From: Brevibacillus fortis | GTDB lineage: Bacteria; Bacillota; Bacilli; Brevibacillales; Brevibacillaceae | Reading direction: 5' to 3' | Assembly (NCBI RefSeq): GCF_003013395.1 | Contig: NZ_PXZM01000045.1 | Coordinates: 62,001-126,000, forward strand | DNA length: 64,000 bases | Shown here: piece after piece, positions 16,723 through 25,555 of the stretch | Layout: every line of letters begins with the position of its first letter | How positions within the stretch are numbered: the first letter of the stretch is position 1 | Made by a program: the position numbers and the translations under genes | Notes under the pieces: generated by a model | The model's input: the letters and a program-made list of their open reading frames with translations, nothing else | Database searches by the model: none | Told to the model about the DNA's origin: nothing

Positions 16723-17895
16723 ATGAAAAATTATATCGAAGACACCTATAAACAAGTACGTTTGCAAGAAGGGCAACGTGTAATCGAGCAGTTTCTACTT
16801 GCGTGTTATTTTCATCCGAATTTGCCTACGAAAGAGCTGGCGAGAAAGGTACTCTTGCCTGTGCCTGTGGCGACTGCCATCAAAAAAGAGCTGATCAAGG
16901 CAGGAGCCATACTGCAGGGAAGTGGGGTGAGATGCACGGCAGAAGGGGAGGCGTTCATAGAGCAAAAGCTAGGATATGGCGGGCTGGATCGAGAGCTGTA
17001 CGAGAAGTTGATGAGAGACGACGAAGCTTGGAAAACCGAGCTTGCTGACCTGCAGGAGGAGATGGAGGCGATTTTTGCCGGGCGTCCGCAAGTCGATGTG
17101 CAGCTCGATCAGTCCAAATGCACAGTCGAGACGAGCATGCGCAGGGCGATTTTATGCTTGCGGCATCAGAGCTTGGTAGGTAAAAAAATTCTATGCGTCG
17201 GCGATGATGATTTGGTCAGCATCTCACTGGGGCTTTTGCTCAAGCGCTTGTTTCCAACAGGTCAAGGGCGTCTAGAACGAATCGATGTGGTGGATATCGA
17301 TGAGCGTTTTCTCCAGTACATTACGGATGTGTCTAAGCAAAAAGCATTGTCCGTAGCCTGCCATCAGGCTGATTTGCGGCAGCCGCTGCCGAAGAAGCTA
17401 CAGGGTGGGTACGATTGCTTTTTCACCGATCCACCGTATACGCTGCAAGGAATGGCTTTGTTTTTATCCCGCGGAATTAGTGGGCTGCAAAAGCAAAAAG
17501 GTCTGTCCATCTTCCTGTCTTTTGCGCATAAATCTCCTGATTTCACGCTGAATATGCAACGGGAGTTCGTGCTAGCAGGCTTGACCGTACGAGAGGTGCT
17601 CAGTCATTTCAATGAATACGAGGCGGCGCAAATGATTGGAAACAAGGGGCAGATGATCGTGCTCACCACCACGGAGCTGACGGCTCCGACGATCAAGCAG
17701 CCATTTCTGAAGTCGCTGTACACAGGCGAAGAGACTCCTTCCAAACGTGAGTATCAGTGCAAGCGTTGCAAAGGGTCGATCCAGGTAGGGGCACAGGCAA
17801 AAATAGTGACGATTGAACAATTGAAAAAACGCGGCTGCCCTCGTTGCAAGCACCAGAGCTTTGAGCTGATGTCCCGCCGAAGGGCACAAGACTGA
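16723..17895 (+). CDS. bpsA: BpsA-like N4-bis(aminopropyl)spermidine synthase family protein (DUF43)
   Basis: 390 residues. An N-terminal winged-helix-like part (about 1-90) is followed by a Rossmann aminopropyltransferase core (about 140-330) with ILCVGDDDLVSISLG and the family's FTDPPYTLQG motif (about 233-242). The C terminus holds two CxxC pairs (CKRC, CPRC, about 345-380), a zinc-ribbon-like addition. Known BpsA enzymes of thermophiles make branched polyamines from spermidine. Here the substrate is inferred only. It stands in its own unit after two terminators. Confidence 0.85.
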   Translation: MKNYIEDTYKQVRLQEGQRVIEQFLLACYFHPNLPTKELARKVLLPVPVATAIKKELIKAGAILQGSGVRCTAEGEAFIEQKLGYGGLDRELYEKLMRDDEAWKTELADLQEEMEAIFAGRPQVDVQLDQSKCTVETSMRRAILCLRHQSLVGKKILCVGDDDLVSISLGLLLKRLFPTGQGRLERIDVVDIDERFLQYITDVSKQKALSVACHQADLRQPLPKKLQGGYDCFFTDPPYTLQGMALFLSRGISGLQKQKGLSIFLSFAHKSPDFTLNMQREFVLAGLTVREVLSHFNEYEAAQMIGNKGQMIVLTTTELTAPTIKQPFLKSLYTGEETPSKREYQCKRCKGSIQVGAQAKIVTIEQLKKRGCPRCKHQSFELMSRRRAQD

Positions 17896-17950
17896 TTGCC
17901 CGCAAACAGGCATATGGTAGTGGTGAGGAGGGGAGGGAGAATCAGACAAG

Positions 17951-18289
17951 ATGGCTTACGAAAAAGCGTTTGCTTTATTACGGATCGTGACGGGAATCTT
18001 GTTTTTCATCCATGGCATAGCCAAGCTGCAACGAGGGATGGCTGCTGTTGTAATGACGTTTGGCGATCTCGGTTTGCCGGGGTGGCTGGCGTACCTGGTT
18101 TTGATCGTAGAAGTGATCGGCGGTCTTGCTCTGATCATCGGAGTCGGGGCGAGATATGCCGCCTGGGGATTAGCTGCGATCATGGCAGGGGCGATTGTGA
18201 CGGTGAAATGGGTGAAAGGCTTTGTAGGCGGGTATGAGCTGGATTTGATCCTGTTGCTTGTCACGATTTGTGTGGGTCTAAAAAGGTGA
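17951..18289 (+). CDS. DoxX-family membrane protein
   Basis: 112 residues with about four hydrophobic helices. ILFFIHGIAKLQRG (about 17-30), LVLIVEVIGGLALIIGVGARYAA and the C-terminal LLLVTICVGLKR segment are DoxX features. Bacterial DoxX proteins are linked to redox or thiol stress membrane complexes, but most are uncharacterised. It starts 55 bases after the BpsA-like gene and may share its transcript. It is convergent with helD. Confidence 0.85.
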   Translation: MAYEKAFALLRIVTGILFFIHGIAKLQRGMAAVVMTFGDLGLPGWLAYLVLIVEVIGGLALIIGVGARYAAWGLAAIMAGAIVTVKWVKGFVGGYELDLILLLVTICVGLKR

Positions 18290-18290
18290 A

Positions 18291-18337
18291 AAAGAGATCC
18301 GACTGAACCAGTAAGCGGTCAGTTGGATCTCTTTTTT
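18291..18337. terminator. Bidirectional terminator, doxX / helD
   Basis: AAAGAGATCC pairs with GGATCTCTTT with inner ACTGA/TCAGT pairs. It is flanked by A run on the left and T run on the right, so it should work on both strands. Confidence 0.85.
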
Positions 18338-18338
18338 G

Positions 18339-20699
18339 TTAGCCAAACAGCTCGTAACACTCGGGAGAAATGTCCTCTAAAAATGGACTTTTTTCACCTG
18401 AATAGTAAAGGTGCAGCTCGTGCATGGCTCGTGTACATGCCGTGTAAAAAAGCTTGCGTTCACTTTCTTCGCCATAGCAGGTGGCAGAAGCATCATAAAG
18501 GACTACCGCATCGAACTCGACCCCTTTTGCTAAATAAGCGGGAATGATCAAGACTCCTTTCTCAAAGGAAAGAGTAGCGGGCTTGATCAAGCGAATCGGC
18601 AATCTCTCTTGCAAAGCGTCATGAACGACTTGGGCTTCATCTAGTGTTTTCGTAATGACAGCGATCGTCTGATGACCACGATCAGTGAGCTCACGTATGC
18701 GTGCTTCGATTTGATCGGCATGAGCTTGAGGTGCTGTCACTTTGGTGATGGTTGGCAAGCGACCAGCGCGCATAAAAGGCTCAATCGTATTCCCATCTCG
18801 TAATAGCTGTCGCGTAAACAAGACGATGGGATAAGTGGAGCGGTAGCTTTTGGTCAGGACGAAGGTCTCCGCCTCGTCAGGCTCAAACAGAGATGTGATA
18901 GCATCAAAGCTATCCTGATGATACGCATGAGCATAAATCGCCTGATTCCAGTCTCCCAGCACGGTCATTTTGGCACGGGGAAACAAGCTCTTGATGAGAG
19001 CGAACTGAAAGGCGGAGTAGTCCTGGGCTTCATCGAGAAATACATGACGGACGAGGTTGTTCGTCTGTTTGCCTTCCAATCGTTCCTGCAAATACAAATA
19101 GGGAGGGATGTCTTCGCAAGCCAAAAACTGTTGCTCTAAACGCTCTGCTGTCTGTTCGCACACTGCGGGCCAATTGTCCGTTACATCGTGTTGGAGCGTG
19201 TTTGGCAGTAGCGTTCCGAGCAAGTCAGGTGACAAGAAGAGCTGATGGTAAATAGCGCGAGTATCAATAAATTGAAGCTCCCGGATAAAATCACGCAGGG
19301 GCTGAAACTGCTTTTTGACGATCCATGTGGCCAAAAGTTCCTGCTCGCGTTCGTAGTCATCGAAGGTATCCTCTCGAAACTGCTTTTTGCGGCGCAGCGA
19401 TTGATAGGCAGCCACATAAGCGTCTCGGTCAAGCAGCTCCATTTCATCTTCTACCCATGGTTTTGATCGTTCACGCTGTTCCATTTTTTTTAGTTCTGCC
19501 AGCAGTGATTTCGCAACGAGTACCATCCGATTGGGGATCGGCAGTTTCGTATCGAGAGAATAAAACAGCTCATGAATCTGTGCAGCACTGATCAGTGTAT
19601 GGTTTCTAAATATAACGGGTCGAAACATAATACCAGATTGCTTCAGGCTATTCGCGTATTTGTCCATGGCCTGCAAAAACAAGGCGCTTGATTTGAAACG
19701 GATTCCTTCCAGACGCGCCTCGTATCCAGACTGATCACTTGCTGTCAGTACATACTCCATCTGTTCAAGCGGGTTTTCCAGACGGAAGTCGTCACCGAGA
19801 CGATGCTCCGCGTATTCCTGAAAGGTCGTTTGCTGCATATTTTCCTCGCCGAGCTCAGGAAGAACGGTCGAGACGTAGCTGTTGAACAAGGAGTTGGGCG
19901 AGAACAAGACGATTTGCTCTGCGGTCAATGTCTTGCGATAACGGTATAACAAATAAGCGATTCGTTGCAAAGCCGCAGATGTTTTTCCGCTACCGGCAGC
20001 TCCGGAGACAATGACGAGTCGGCTGCGTTCGTTGCGGATGATGCGGTTTTGATCCCGTTGGATCGTGGCCACGATGCTTTTCATCTGCGAGTTAGCCTGT
20101 TTGCCGAGTACCTCCTGAAGCAGCTCGTCGCCAATCGTCACGCCCGTATCGAACAGGTGTAGCAATTTGCCGTCGCGAATGATGTATTGTCTTTTGCACG
20201 TAATCTCTCCGTCTACAACCCCGCTTGGCGTATTGTACTCTGCTGGCCCCGGCGAGTAGTCGTAATACAGACTGGAGATCGGAGCGCGCCAGTCATAGAC
20301 GAGAAACTCCTCGTCGTTTTTATCCAGCAAGGAAGCAATGCCGAGATAGATGGCTTCTGGCTTCGATTCCAGCTCTTCTTGAAAATCGATCCTGCCAAAA
20401 TAGGGAGAGTGCAACAATCGCTGCAGTGTACGCAACTGATTTTGGGCATGGCGATGGATGCGTTCACGTTCGGACAGGACTTCCGCTTGCTGCTTGATAC
20501 TGGCGTAAGTCTCGACAGCTTCGATGGCATCCTCGAAGTTGACTGTCACATCGTCCCAAAAATGCTTGCGAATTCCGATGATATCCTCGCTAACGACATT
20601 CACATGCTCTTTAAGGTCATCTATTCGGTTCTTTATCTCTGAGATGACTCCTTCAACACGTTGTTGTTCGTTTTGCCTGTCTTGATCAGTCACGCTCAT
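18339..20699 (-). CDS. helD: RNA polymerase recycling motor HelD
   Basis: 786 residues, a UvrD/PcrA-like ATPase. The N-terminal coiled-coil arm (about 5-120) reaches into RNA polymerase channels in characterised HelD. Walker A is VSGAAGSGKTSAALQR (about 230-245), with IAYLLYRYR after it and VFLDEAQDYSAFQ (Walker B) further on. HelD uses ATP to free stalled RNA polymerase. The frame is open to 20747, but AAAAGGAGCGGTACC precedes ATG at 20699. Its promoter -10 (TATAAT on the minus strand, 20768-20773) overlaps a promoter reading the other way. Confidence 0.92.
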   Translation of the reverse strand: MSVTDQDRQNEQQRVEGVISEIKNRIDDLKEHVNVVSEDIIGIRKHFWDDVTVNFEDAIEAVETYASIKQQAEVLSERERIHRHAQNQLRTLQRLLHSPYFGRIDFQEELESKPEAIYLGIASLLDKNDEEFLVYDWRAPISSLYYDYSPGPAEYNTPSGVVDGEITCKRQYIIRDGKLLHLFDTGVTIGDELLQEVLGKQANSQMKSIVATIQRDQNRIIRNERSRLVIVSGAAGSGKTSAALQRIAYLLYRYRKTLTAEQIVLFSPNSLFNSYVSTVLPELGEENMQQTTFQEYAEHRLGDDFRLENPLEQMEYVLTASDQSGYEARLEGIRFKSSALFLQAMDKYANSLKQSGIMFRPVIFRNHTLISAAQIHELFYSLDTKLPIPNRMVLVAKSLLAELKKMEQRERSKPWVEDEMELLDRDAYVAAYQSLRRKKQFREDTFDDYEREQELLATWIVKKQFQPLRDFIRELQFIDTRAIYHQLFLSPDLLGTLLPNTLQHDVTDNWPAVCEQTAERLEQQFLACEDIPPYLYLQERLEGKQTNNLVRHVFLDEAQDYSAFQFALIKSLFPRAKMTVLGDWNQAIYAHAYHQDSFDAITSLFEPDEAETFVLTKSYRSTYPIVLFTRQLLRDGNTIEPFMRAGRLPTITKVTAPQAHADQIEARIRELTDRGHQTIAVITKTLDEAQVVHDALQERLPIRLIKPATLSFEKGVLIIPAYLAKGVEFDAVVLYDASATCYGEESERKLFYTACTRAMHELHLYYSGEKSPFLEDISPECYELFG

Positions 20700-20740
20700 G
20701 GTACCGCTCCTTTTTCGTTCCCCATTTTTGGCCTGAAGGT

Positions 20741-20769
20741 TTGACAATCGAAAGTGAATGTGGTACTAT
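20741..20769 (+). promoter_or_regulatory. Consensus promoter reading away from helD
   Basis: TTGACA (20741-20746), 17-base spacer, TACTAT (20764-20769) on the plus strand. Its -10 overlaps the minus-strand TATAAT of helD, so the two promoters may compete. Confidence 0.6.
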
Positions 20770-20775
20770 TATATT

Positions 20776-20912
20776 GGAGATAAAATAGTTACAATTTAAT
20801 GATTGACCGACAGACCAATTCTCATTTTATCACGTGAAAATTGGCTTTTCAACATGGTGTAGGAAAAATACAAAGTGAAATAACAGGGAACTCCTTCGGG
20901 GTTCCCTTTTTT
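20776..20912 (+). ncRNA. Candidate small RNA opposite helD
   Basis: The plus-strand promoter at 20741-20769 leads into about 135 bases with no gene on that strand, ended by a good terminator (GGGAAC 20886-20891, GTTCCC 20901-20906, six T). CCAATT and AATTGG near 20815-20845 may form an internal hairpin. The only frame is 12 codons (ATG near 20800) without a convincing ribosome binding site. Confidence 0.45.
20886..20912 (+). terminator. Plus-strand terminator in the helD intergenic region
   Basis: GGGAAC-TCCTTCGGG-GTTCCC and TTTTTT. The T run is on the plus strand, where no gene precedes it; on the minus strand the hairpin lacks a T run. Confidence 0.75.
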
Positions 20913-20951
20913 GTTGCTGTTAGACTTGTCCGCCAAGCTTTCCGGTGAGAG

Positions 20952-21575
20952 CTACCCATATACGGGTTGTTCCCACCAGTCTATCGAAAAATAAAAGGAT
21001 GTCTTCTCACCTGTGTGTGGAACGCGAACGATGAGTGCCATTCCGGGTCCGAGAATCCACTGTCCGCCAGGGGTCGCCTCAGCGGTGGAAGACGCTGGGA
21101 TGATTCGTGTGGCGGTGTGAATATGATCCGAGAAGGTGTCGGTCATACCAGCGCCATACAACAGCTGTCCTTGGGCGGCGGGACAAGCGGGAAGTTGGAC
21201 ATAACCTGATGTCACTTGACGTGAGAGAGTCGCACCAGTGAGGGAGGAGGCTTTACCAAACAAGAAATGTGCTTCTATCGGGTGCGGGGATGGATTGGTG
21301 ATCATCCAGTGATTGACAAATAAATGAACGCCGGAGCGTAAGGGATTCGACAAGGCAGCGATCCCGATAGCCCCATCGCCCACGACCATTTTTTCCGATT
21401 GCCCCATGAAGTATTTACATTGATCTGCCATCGACATCGCATACGGAATGTGAATACTCCGATTCAGCTGTTCCGTAGCAGAAGGAGTGGGAAACGGATA
21501 ATACCCCATCTGCATGTAGACATCTGGTATTCCACCATAAAAGTACGAGGGGCGTGTATAGGAGGGCTTTGTCAT
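20952..21575 (-). CDS. Hypothetical protein, possibly DUF6143 family
   Basis: 207 residues, not recognised with confidence. The N terminus is rich in Tyr, Pro and Phe (PSYTRPSYFYGGIPDVYMQMGY), like some coat-associated proteins of spore formers. The rest looks like a beta-rich domain with GVHLFVNHWMITN, GQWILGPGMALIVRVPHTGE and FYFSIDWWEQ. It has no signal peptide or membrane segment. GGAGAGGAAATC precedes the ATG. Neighbours give no clue. Confidence 0.7.
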   Translation of the reverse strand: MTKPSYTRPSYFYGGIPDVYMQMGYYPFPTPSATEQLNRSIHIPYAMSMADQCKYFMGQSEKMVVGDGAIGIAALSNPLRSGVHLFVNHWMITNPSPHPIEAHFLFGKASSLTGATLSRQVTSGYVQLPACPAAQGQLLYGAGMTDTFSDHIHTATRIIPASSTAEATPGGQWILGPGMALIVRVPHTGEKTSFYFSIDWWEQPVYG

Positions 21576-21708
21576 GATTTCCTCTCCTTGTGATTGGGGT
21601 AACTGCTAACCCTACAGCATATGGCAATCGTCTATGGAGGGTGTCAGGAGCTGGCGCACCGCATGTAAGCAGGCATGTGACCGATGTAGAATACGTGGGC
21701 CCGTAAAG

Positions 21709-21738
21709 AAAAAAGGCTGGGAGTAAAAATCCCAACCT
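21709..21738 (-). terminator. Terminator of the DUF423 gene
   Basis: GGCTGGGA (21715-21722) pairs with TCCCAACC (21730-21737). A six-A run on the left gives the minus-strand T tract. Confidence 0.8.
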
Positions 21739-21763
21739 TTTGCGAGCATATGGATACTTTTGT

Positions 21764-22138
21764 CTACGACACGGTTTTCCAAGCATGAATCGCAAGCAGT
21801 GCCCACCCAGCGAGGAATAATACTCCGCCAATCGGCGTAATCGCACCAAGCACCTTAATTCCGGTCATTGCCAGCGTGTAGAGACTACCGGAGAAGATCA
21901 GGGTTCCTGCTGCAAAGCACCAGCCTGCCCAGACGAGGCCGGAAGAATCCGGGTACCATTTAAGCAACAGGGCAACCAGCACCAGAGCAAGCGCATGTGT
22001 CGTCTGATAGGTCACGCCCGTATGGAAAATGCCCAGCGAATAGTCGTCCAGTTTTTCCTTCAGTGCATGTGCTCCGAATGCTCCTAACGCAACCGAAAGA
22101 AATCCACTGATACTGCCAAGCATCAAAAACAGCTTCAT
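21764..22138 (-). CDS. DUF423 small membrane protein (YwdK-like)
   Basis: 124 residues with four hydrophobic helices. The N terminus GSISGFLSVALGAFGAHALK (about 8-27) and the central THALALVLVALLLKW are the DUF423 signature; the C-terminal LGAITPIGGVLFLAGWALL closes it. Function is unknown. AAGGAGTGACGCACTC is a good ribosome binding site. The gene is monocistronic with its own terminator. Confidence 0.9.
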   Translation of the reverse strand: MKLFLMLGSISGFLSVALGAFGAHALKEKLDDYSLGIFHTGVTYQTTHALALVLVALLLKWYPDSSGLVWAGWCFAAGTLIFSGSLYTLAMTGIKVLGAITPIGGVLFLAGWALLAIHAWKTVS

Positions 22139-22505
22139 GAGTGCGTCACTCCTTTTTTACATAACCTGTACATTTGTCCGCTCTCTATTTTAACGTAAAA
22201 ATCCAAGTTCAAAAAGTCGGCTTTTCAGCACCGAGAAAGTGACGAGAACCTGAAAAAGGAGGAGCGGAGTGTAGGCATCCTACATGAGCACCGGACTTTG
22301 AAGGTGAACGTCACTTTCGATGTCGAATATGCATGCAGAATTACTTCGTGATCAAAAGTCGATTTTTTGAACAACCGCTAAAGCCCAATTGTAATTTGGT
22401 GAACACGCCTTGGACTACCATACAAGCCGCTTGTCAACCTCCGACATAGAGTAAAGTATTCCAGTGGCAAAGTTTACAGGCTGCTGCGACGGGAGGTGAC
22501 GTAAG
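22139..22505. other. Gene-free region containing a palindromic element
   Basis: Mostly occupied by the inverted-repeat element at 22207-22372. The remaining 130 bases before the small membrane gene contain a likely promoter but nothing clear enough to call. Confidence 0.5.
22207..22372. repeat. MITE-like palindromic element, 166 bp
   Basis: Ends GTTCAAAAAGTCGGCTTTT (22207-22225) and AAAAGTCGATTTTTTGAAC (22354-22372) are inverted copies with 17 of 19 matches. Inside, GAAAGTGACG (22235-22244) pairs exactly with CGTCACTTTC (22309-22318), and TGTAGG-CAT-CCTACA forms the centre (22270-22284). A sequence like its right end (GATTTTTTGAACAA) recurs near 24640. Confidence 0.6.
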
Positions 22506-22688
22506 ATGAACAAATGGATTTCCAACGTAGGTGGTCTCCTCGGTGGCTACGCATTGCTGAAAGCGCCGGTAGCTGGTTCCTTCCTTAATGGATTGGACCC
22601 GCTAATAGATGGAGTTGGTCTCACCACTGTGGTCGTATTCGCAGGAGCTCTTATTTATTCTGGTGTACGCGACTGGTTCAAGGGTTAA
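22506..22688 (+). CDS. Small hydrophobic protein, unknown
   Basis: 60 residues with two hydrophobic stretches (about 7-27 and 38-53) and a basic-aromatic tail (RDWFKG). GGGAGGTGACGTAAG stands before the ATG, and a terminator follows, so it is probably expressed. I do not recognise the family; the glycine-rich helices suggest a small membrane protein. It sits between a palindromic element and spoVR. Confidence 0.7.
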   Translation: MNKWISNVGGLLGGYALLKAPVAGSFLNGLDPLIDGVGLTTVVVFAGALIYSGVRDWFKG

Positions 22689-22713
22689 GAAGGTAGACTG
22701 AAAAATCAAATCA

Positions 22714-22746
22714 AGGGTGTCTCCAATCGGGGATGCCTTTTTTTCT
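22714..22746 (+). terminator. Terminator after the 60-residue protein
   Basis: AGGGTGTCTCC, AATC loop, GGGGATGCCT and T run; the stem contains G-U pairs. Confidence 0.65.
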
Positions 22747-22824
22747 TCGGAAGGCTGGCGTCTTTTAACCCGGTTCTCCATATACATAAAGTAGACCGAC
22801 GGCAAAAGGGGGAGGCGAAACGAT

Positions 22825-24246
22825 TTGACCAACGACGAGCGAAAAGAACTGGAGCGATCCATTGACGAAATTACCGAGATCGCCAAAGGGTTCAATCTCG
22901 ATTTTTACCCGATGCGATACGAGATATGCCCGTCTGACATCATCTATACATTTGGCGCGTATGGAATGCCCACACGTTTTTCGCACTGGAGTTTTGGAAA
23001 GAGCTTTTACCGTATGAAACTGCAATATGACCTGAATCTGAGCAAAATCTACGAGCTCGTCATCAACTCCAATCCTTGTTACGCGTTTCTTTTGGACGGC
23101 AATTCCTTGATTCAAAACAAGCTCATTGTGGCTCACGTCCTTGCTCACTGCGACTTTTTCAAAAACAATATGCGCTTCTCCAACACGAATCGGGATATGG
23201 TCGAAAGCATGGCGGCCAGCGGAGAGCGGATTCGCCAGTATGAGATCGAGTATGGCAAGGAGGCTGTCGAGAATTTGCTCGATGCGAGCTTGGCGATTCA
23301 GGAGCACATCGATCCGAGCTTGCTGCGTCCGAAGCTGCGCTGGAAACGGGAGCCAGAGGAACCGAGCAAAAAGAAGAAGTACGAAAGGCACTCCCCGTAT
23401 GACGATCTCTGGGGATTGGACCGCAAAGCAAAAGAGGAAGCAGAGCCGGTAAAAGCACCACGCAAATTCCCGCCGGAGCCGGAAAAAGACCTGTTGCTGT
23501 TCATTATGGAATACAGCAATATCCTAGACGATTGGCAGCGGGATGTGTTGACGATTATCCGGGATGAGATGCTGTATTTCTGGCCGCAGATGGAAACGAA
23601 GATCATGAACGAAGGCTGGGCCACCTACTGGCACATGCGCATCCTGCGGGAAATGGAACTGACAGAATCAGAGACGATCGAGTTTGCCAAGCTGCATTCC
23701 TCTGTCATTCAGCCTTCGACGACGAGCATTAATCCGTATCATCTGGGTCTGAAAATTTTGGAGGACATTGAAAAGCGCTGGGATAATCCGACGAAGGAAG
23801 AGCAGGAGCGCTTCGGACGCAAGCCAGGAGAGGGACGCGCGAAAATTTTCGAGGTGCGCGAGCTGGAGTCCGACATCAGCTTCATTCGCAACTTCCTGAC
23901 CAAGGACCTCGTCAGTGATCTGGATTTATACATGTTCGGCAAGCAGGGCAACGATTGGGTTGTCGCGGAAAAGCAGTGGGAGAAGGTACGCGATGGTCTT
24001 GCGGGCACACGGGTTAATGGTGGATTCCCTTATGTACTCGTGCACGATGGGGATTACTTACGCTCCGGCGAGCTGTACTTGAAGCATCATTTCGAGGGGC
24101 TGGAGCTGGATGTCAAATACGTAGAAAAAACCTTGCCTTACGTCTATACCATGTGGGGAAAATCCGTTCACCTGGAATCGATGGTGGAGGACCGACAAGT
24201 GTTGTTTACGTACGACGGGAAGAAAGTGCATCGTCGCTTTTTATAG
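22825..24246 (+). CDS. spoVR: Stage V sporulation protein R (SpoVR)
   Basis: 473 residues, TTG start after GGGGGAGG. Conserved SpoVR blocks are present: [21 protein letters not shown] (about 29-49), a histidine-rich [14 protein letters not shown] (about 102-115), [15 protein letters not shown] (about 261-275) and [15 protein letters not shown] near the end. In B. subtilis SpoVR is made in the mother cell and affects cortex formation; homologues occur in non-sporulating bacteria with YcgB/PrkA. No prkA or yeaH-like partner is adjacent here. Confidence 0.95.
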   Translation: MTNDERKELERSIDEITEIAKGFNLDFYPMRYEICPSDIIYTFGAYGMPTRFSHWSFGKSFYRMKLQYDLNLSKIYELVINSNPCYAFLLDGNSLIQNKLIVAHVLAHCDFFKNNMRFSNTNRDMVESMAASGERIRQYEIEYGKEAVENLLDASLAIQEHIDPSLLRPKLRWKREPEEPSKKKKYERHSPYDDLWGLDRKAKEEAEPVKAPRKFPPEPEKDLLLFIMEYSNILDDWQRDVLTIIRDEMLYFWPQMETKIMNEGWATYWHMRILREMELTESETIEFAKLHSSVIQPSTTSINPYHLGLKILEDIEKRWDNPTKEEQERFGRKPGEGRAKIFEVRELESDISFIRNFLTKDLVSDLDLYMFGKQGNDWVVAEKQWEKVRDGLAGTRVNGGFPYVLVHDGDYLRSGELYLKHHFEGLELDVKYVEKTLPYVYTMWGKSVHLESMVEDRQVLFTYDGKKVHRRFL

Positions 24247-24723
24247 GGGAAAAAAGGCCGCATGCCCGGTGGAAGCTGACCGAGCGTGCGGCTTTTTTCT
24301 ATGTGTAAGAACTAGGACAACTGATCCGTAATCCCTACATGACTGCTAATCCCGCCGTCCATGGTGATGCTCGCTCCATTGATGTACCCGCTATGCGGTC
24401 CGACGAGATGATAAATCATCTGGGCGATTTCCAATGTCTACTTTAAGGGGGCACGTGAGGAAGTGTAATTTGGATAACATAACTAAATTAGAACTTTATA
24501 TGAACAACACAATTTGACAGCATTCCCTACAATAGCAGTGTTAATCTACCAGGGTAAGTTATATTTTTCCAATAAATCCAGATTATGATTTATAATTGAC
24601 TAAGAGATATTGAACTTTCTTGTGCTGAAAGCAGAGACAGATTTTTTGAACAAACCCTTAGCACCTGCCGGTCATCCGTTGTATTAACATTAGAAAGCAT
24701 CAAAGAAAGGGAGTGTGTTGATT
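24247..24723. other. Gene-free region: duplicated terminator plus left part of AT-rich islet
   Basis: 24255-24434 is copy A of a 180-bp repeat. From 24435 the composition turns AT-rich with no reading frame. AAAGGGAG before the islet gene is at 24706-24713, and GATTTTTTGAACAA near 24640 recalls the end of the palindromic element at 22372. Confidence 0.6.
24255..24434. pseudogene. Copy A: shared terminator plus 3' fragment of the SDR gene
   Basis: Nearly identical to 25556-25736, with about six differences including a one-base gap. It contains the spoVR terminator (GCCGCA...TGCGGC with T run, 24256-24298, and an A run on the left so also active leftwards) and then about 130 bases equal to the last codons of the SDR gene at 25614-26381. 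The SDR similarity stops abruptly after 24434, so this is a truncated fragment, not a gene. Confidence 0.85.
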
Positions 24724-25113
24724 ATGATGAAGAAAAACATCACAGTTTTGGGCGCAATTTTGATACTAACTATCATTGGTATACCTACTGTACTTACTTT
24801 AAATGCAAATTCAACTCCTAATTATCCAATCAACGAACAAGGACAAACTTATGGAAGCGATCCTTTAACAATAGAACCATCACAAGAACCAGACTTGCTT
24901 GAGGCAACGGGCGAAAATGGGGTTGAAGGATATGTAAAAACTTCCGATCTAAGGCCACCGGTTTCTTCACCAGAAGAGGCAATTGCTTTTCAAAAAATTA
25001 CAGAAGCTACTGGTTACAGATTGATCCCACTGTATGAATCAGATGGAAAAACTGTAAAAGGCGAATTTAGATTATATTCTTCAAAAGAAATTAATGAGAT
25101 TAAACAAAATTAA
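24724..25113 (+). CDS. Islet protein with N-terminal membrane anchor, unknown
   Basis: 129 residues. A charged start (MMKKN) and a hydrophobic helix (about 6-27) suggest a signal anchor, followed by a polar extracytoplasmic region with EDLLEATG-like acidic residues, SSPEEAIAFQKITEATGYRLIPLYES and a Lys-rich end. AAAGGGAG lies ten bases before ATG 24724, though upstream GTG 24715 is also in frame. Codon use is AT-rich, unlike flanking genes. No family is recognised. The middle segment resembles the short pre-domains of secreted Bacillus proteins only loosely. Confidence 0.65.
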   Translation: MMKKNITVLGAILILTIIGIPTVLTLNANSTPNYPINEQGQTYGSDPLTIEPSQEPDLLEATGENGVEGYVKTSDLRPPVSSPEEAIAFQKITEATGYRLIPLYESDGKTVKGEFRLYSSKEINEIKQN

Positions 25114-25555
25114 TCAGAATCAATAATTCTATTATGATTGGAGGTACGCATTGAACACGACAAAACAGGTGACCAAACAAATAAGTAAAATATTGAGAAG
25201 CACATATCGGCATATGTTCTTGCCCTTGACTTGACTACTGCGCTTGGTTTGCAAGAGGAATGTGATCAGGTAACAAGATCTGTACGATGGTTAAAAGAAA
25301 GTATAAGTAAGTGAGATCTTTGATAAATTGATAGCTTTTTCGTGGAATGGACTAGCAGATGGCTCTGCTCCTTTTAGTAGGATGAATGAGGTGATATTAT
25401 CAAAAAAATTCTCTTGGTTATACTCCTTGGGCTGTTAGCATTCAGTTTTTTCGATCTTGACGTTAGCATGGAATAAGTAAAAAGGTTTCTGTAGGCAGCA
25501 CAGTTGCGGTGGTTTTCTGGATGACTTATTTGGACTATAAGGGTGGAGGAAAGAT
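25114..25555 (+). other. Islet right part with decayed short frames
   Basis: A TTG start near 25152 with GGAGG upstream gives 27 codons, then a stop. A second frame (LDLTTALGLQEECDQVTRSV) continues nearby, as if one small gene had been frameshifted. Near 25397 a short frame encodes a Lys-start hydrophobic peptide (KKILLVILLGLLAFSFFDLD) but only from ATT, with GAGGTGAT upstream. All are weak; no gene is called. Confidence 0.4.

Larger units (their letters stand above)
24435..25555. mobile_element. AT-rich islet between two 180-bp direct repeats
   Basis: About 1.1 kb separates copy A from copy B. It is clearly richer in A and T than its neighbours and holds one intact small gene plus decayed frames. 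No transposase or terminal inverted repeat was found, so the route of entry (recombination with foreign DNA, or duplication with insertion) is inference. Confidence 0.6.

Noticed and set aside
24435-25555. Insertion sequence in the islet.
   Set aside because: No transposase frame and no terminal inverted repeats were found; the flanking repeats are far too long for a target-site duplication.
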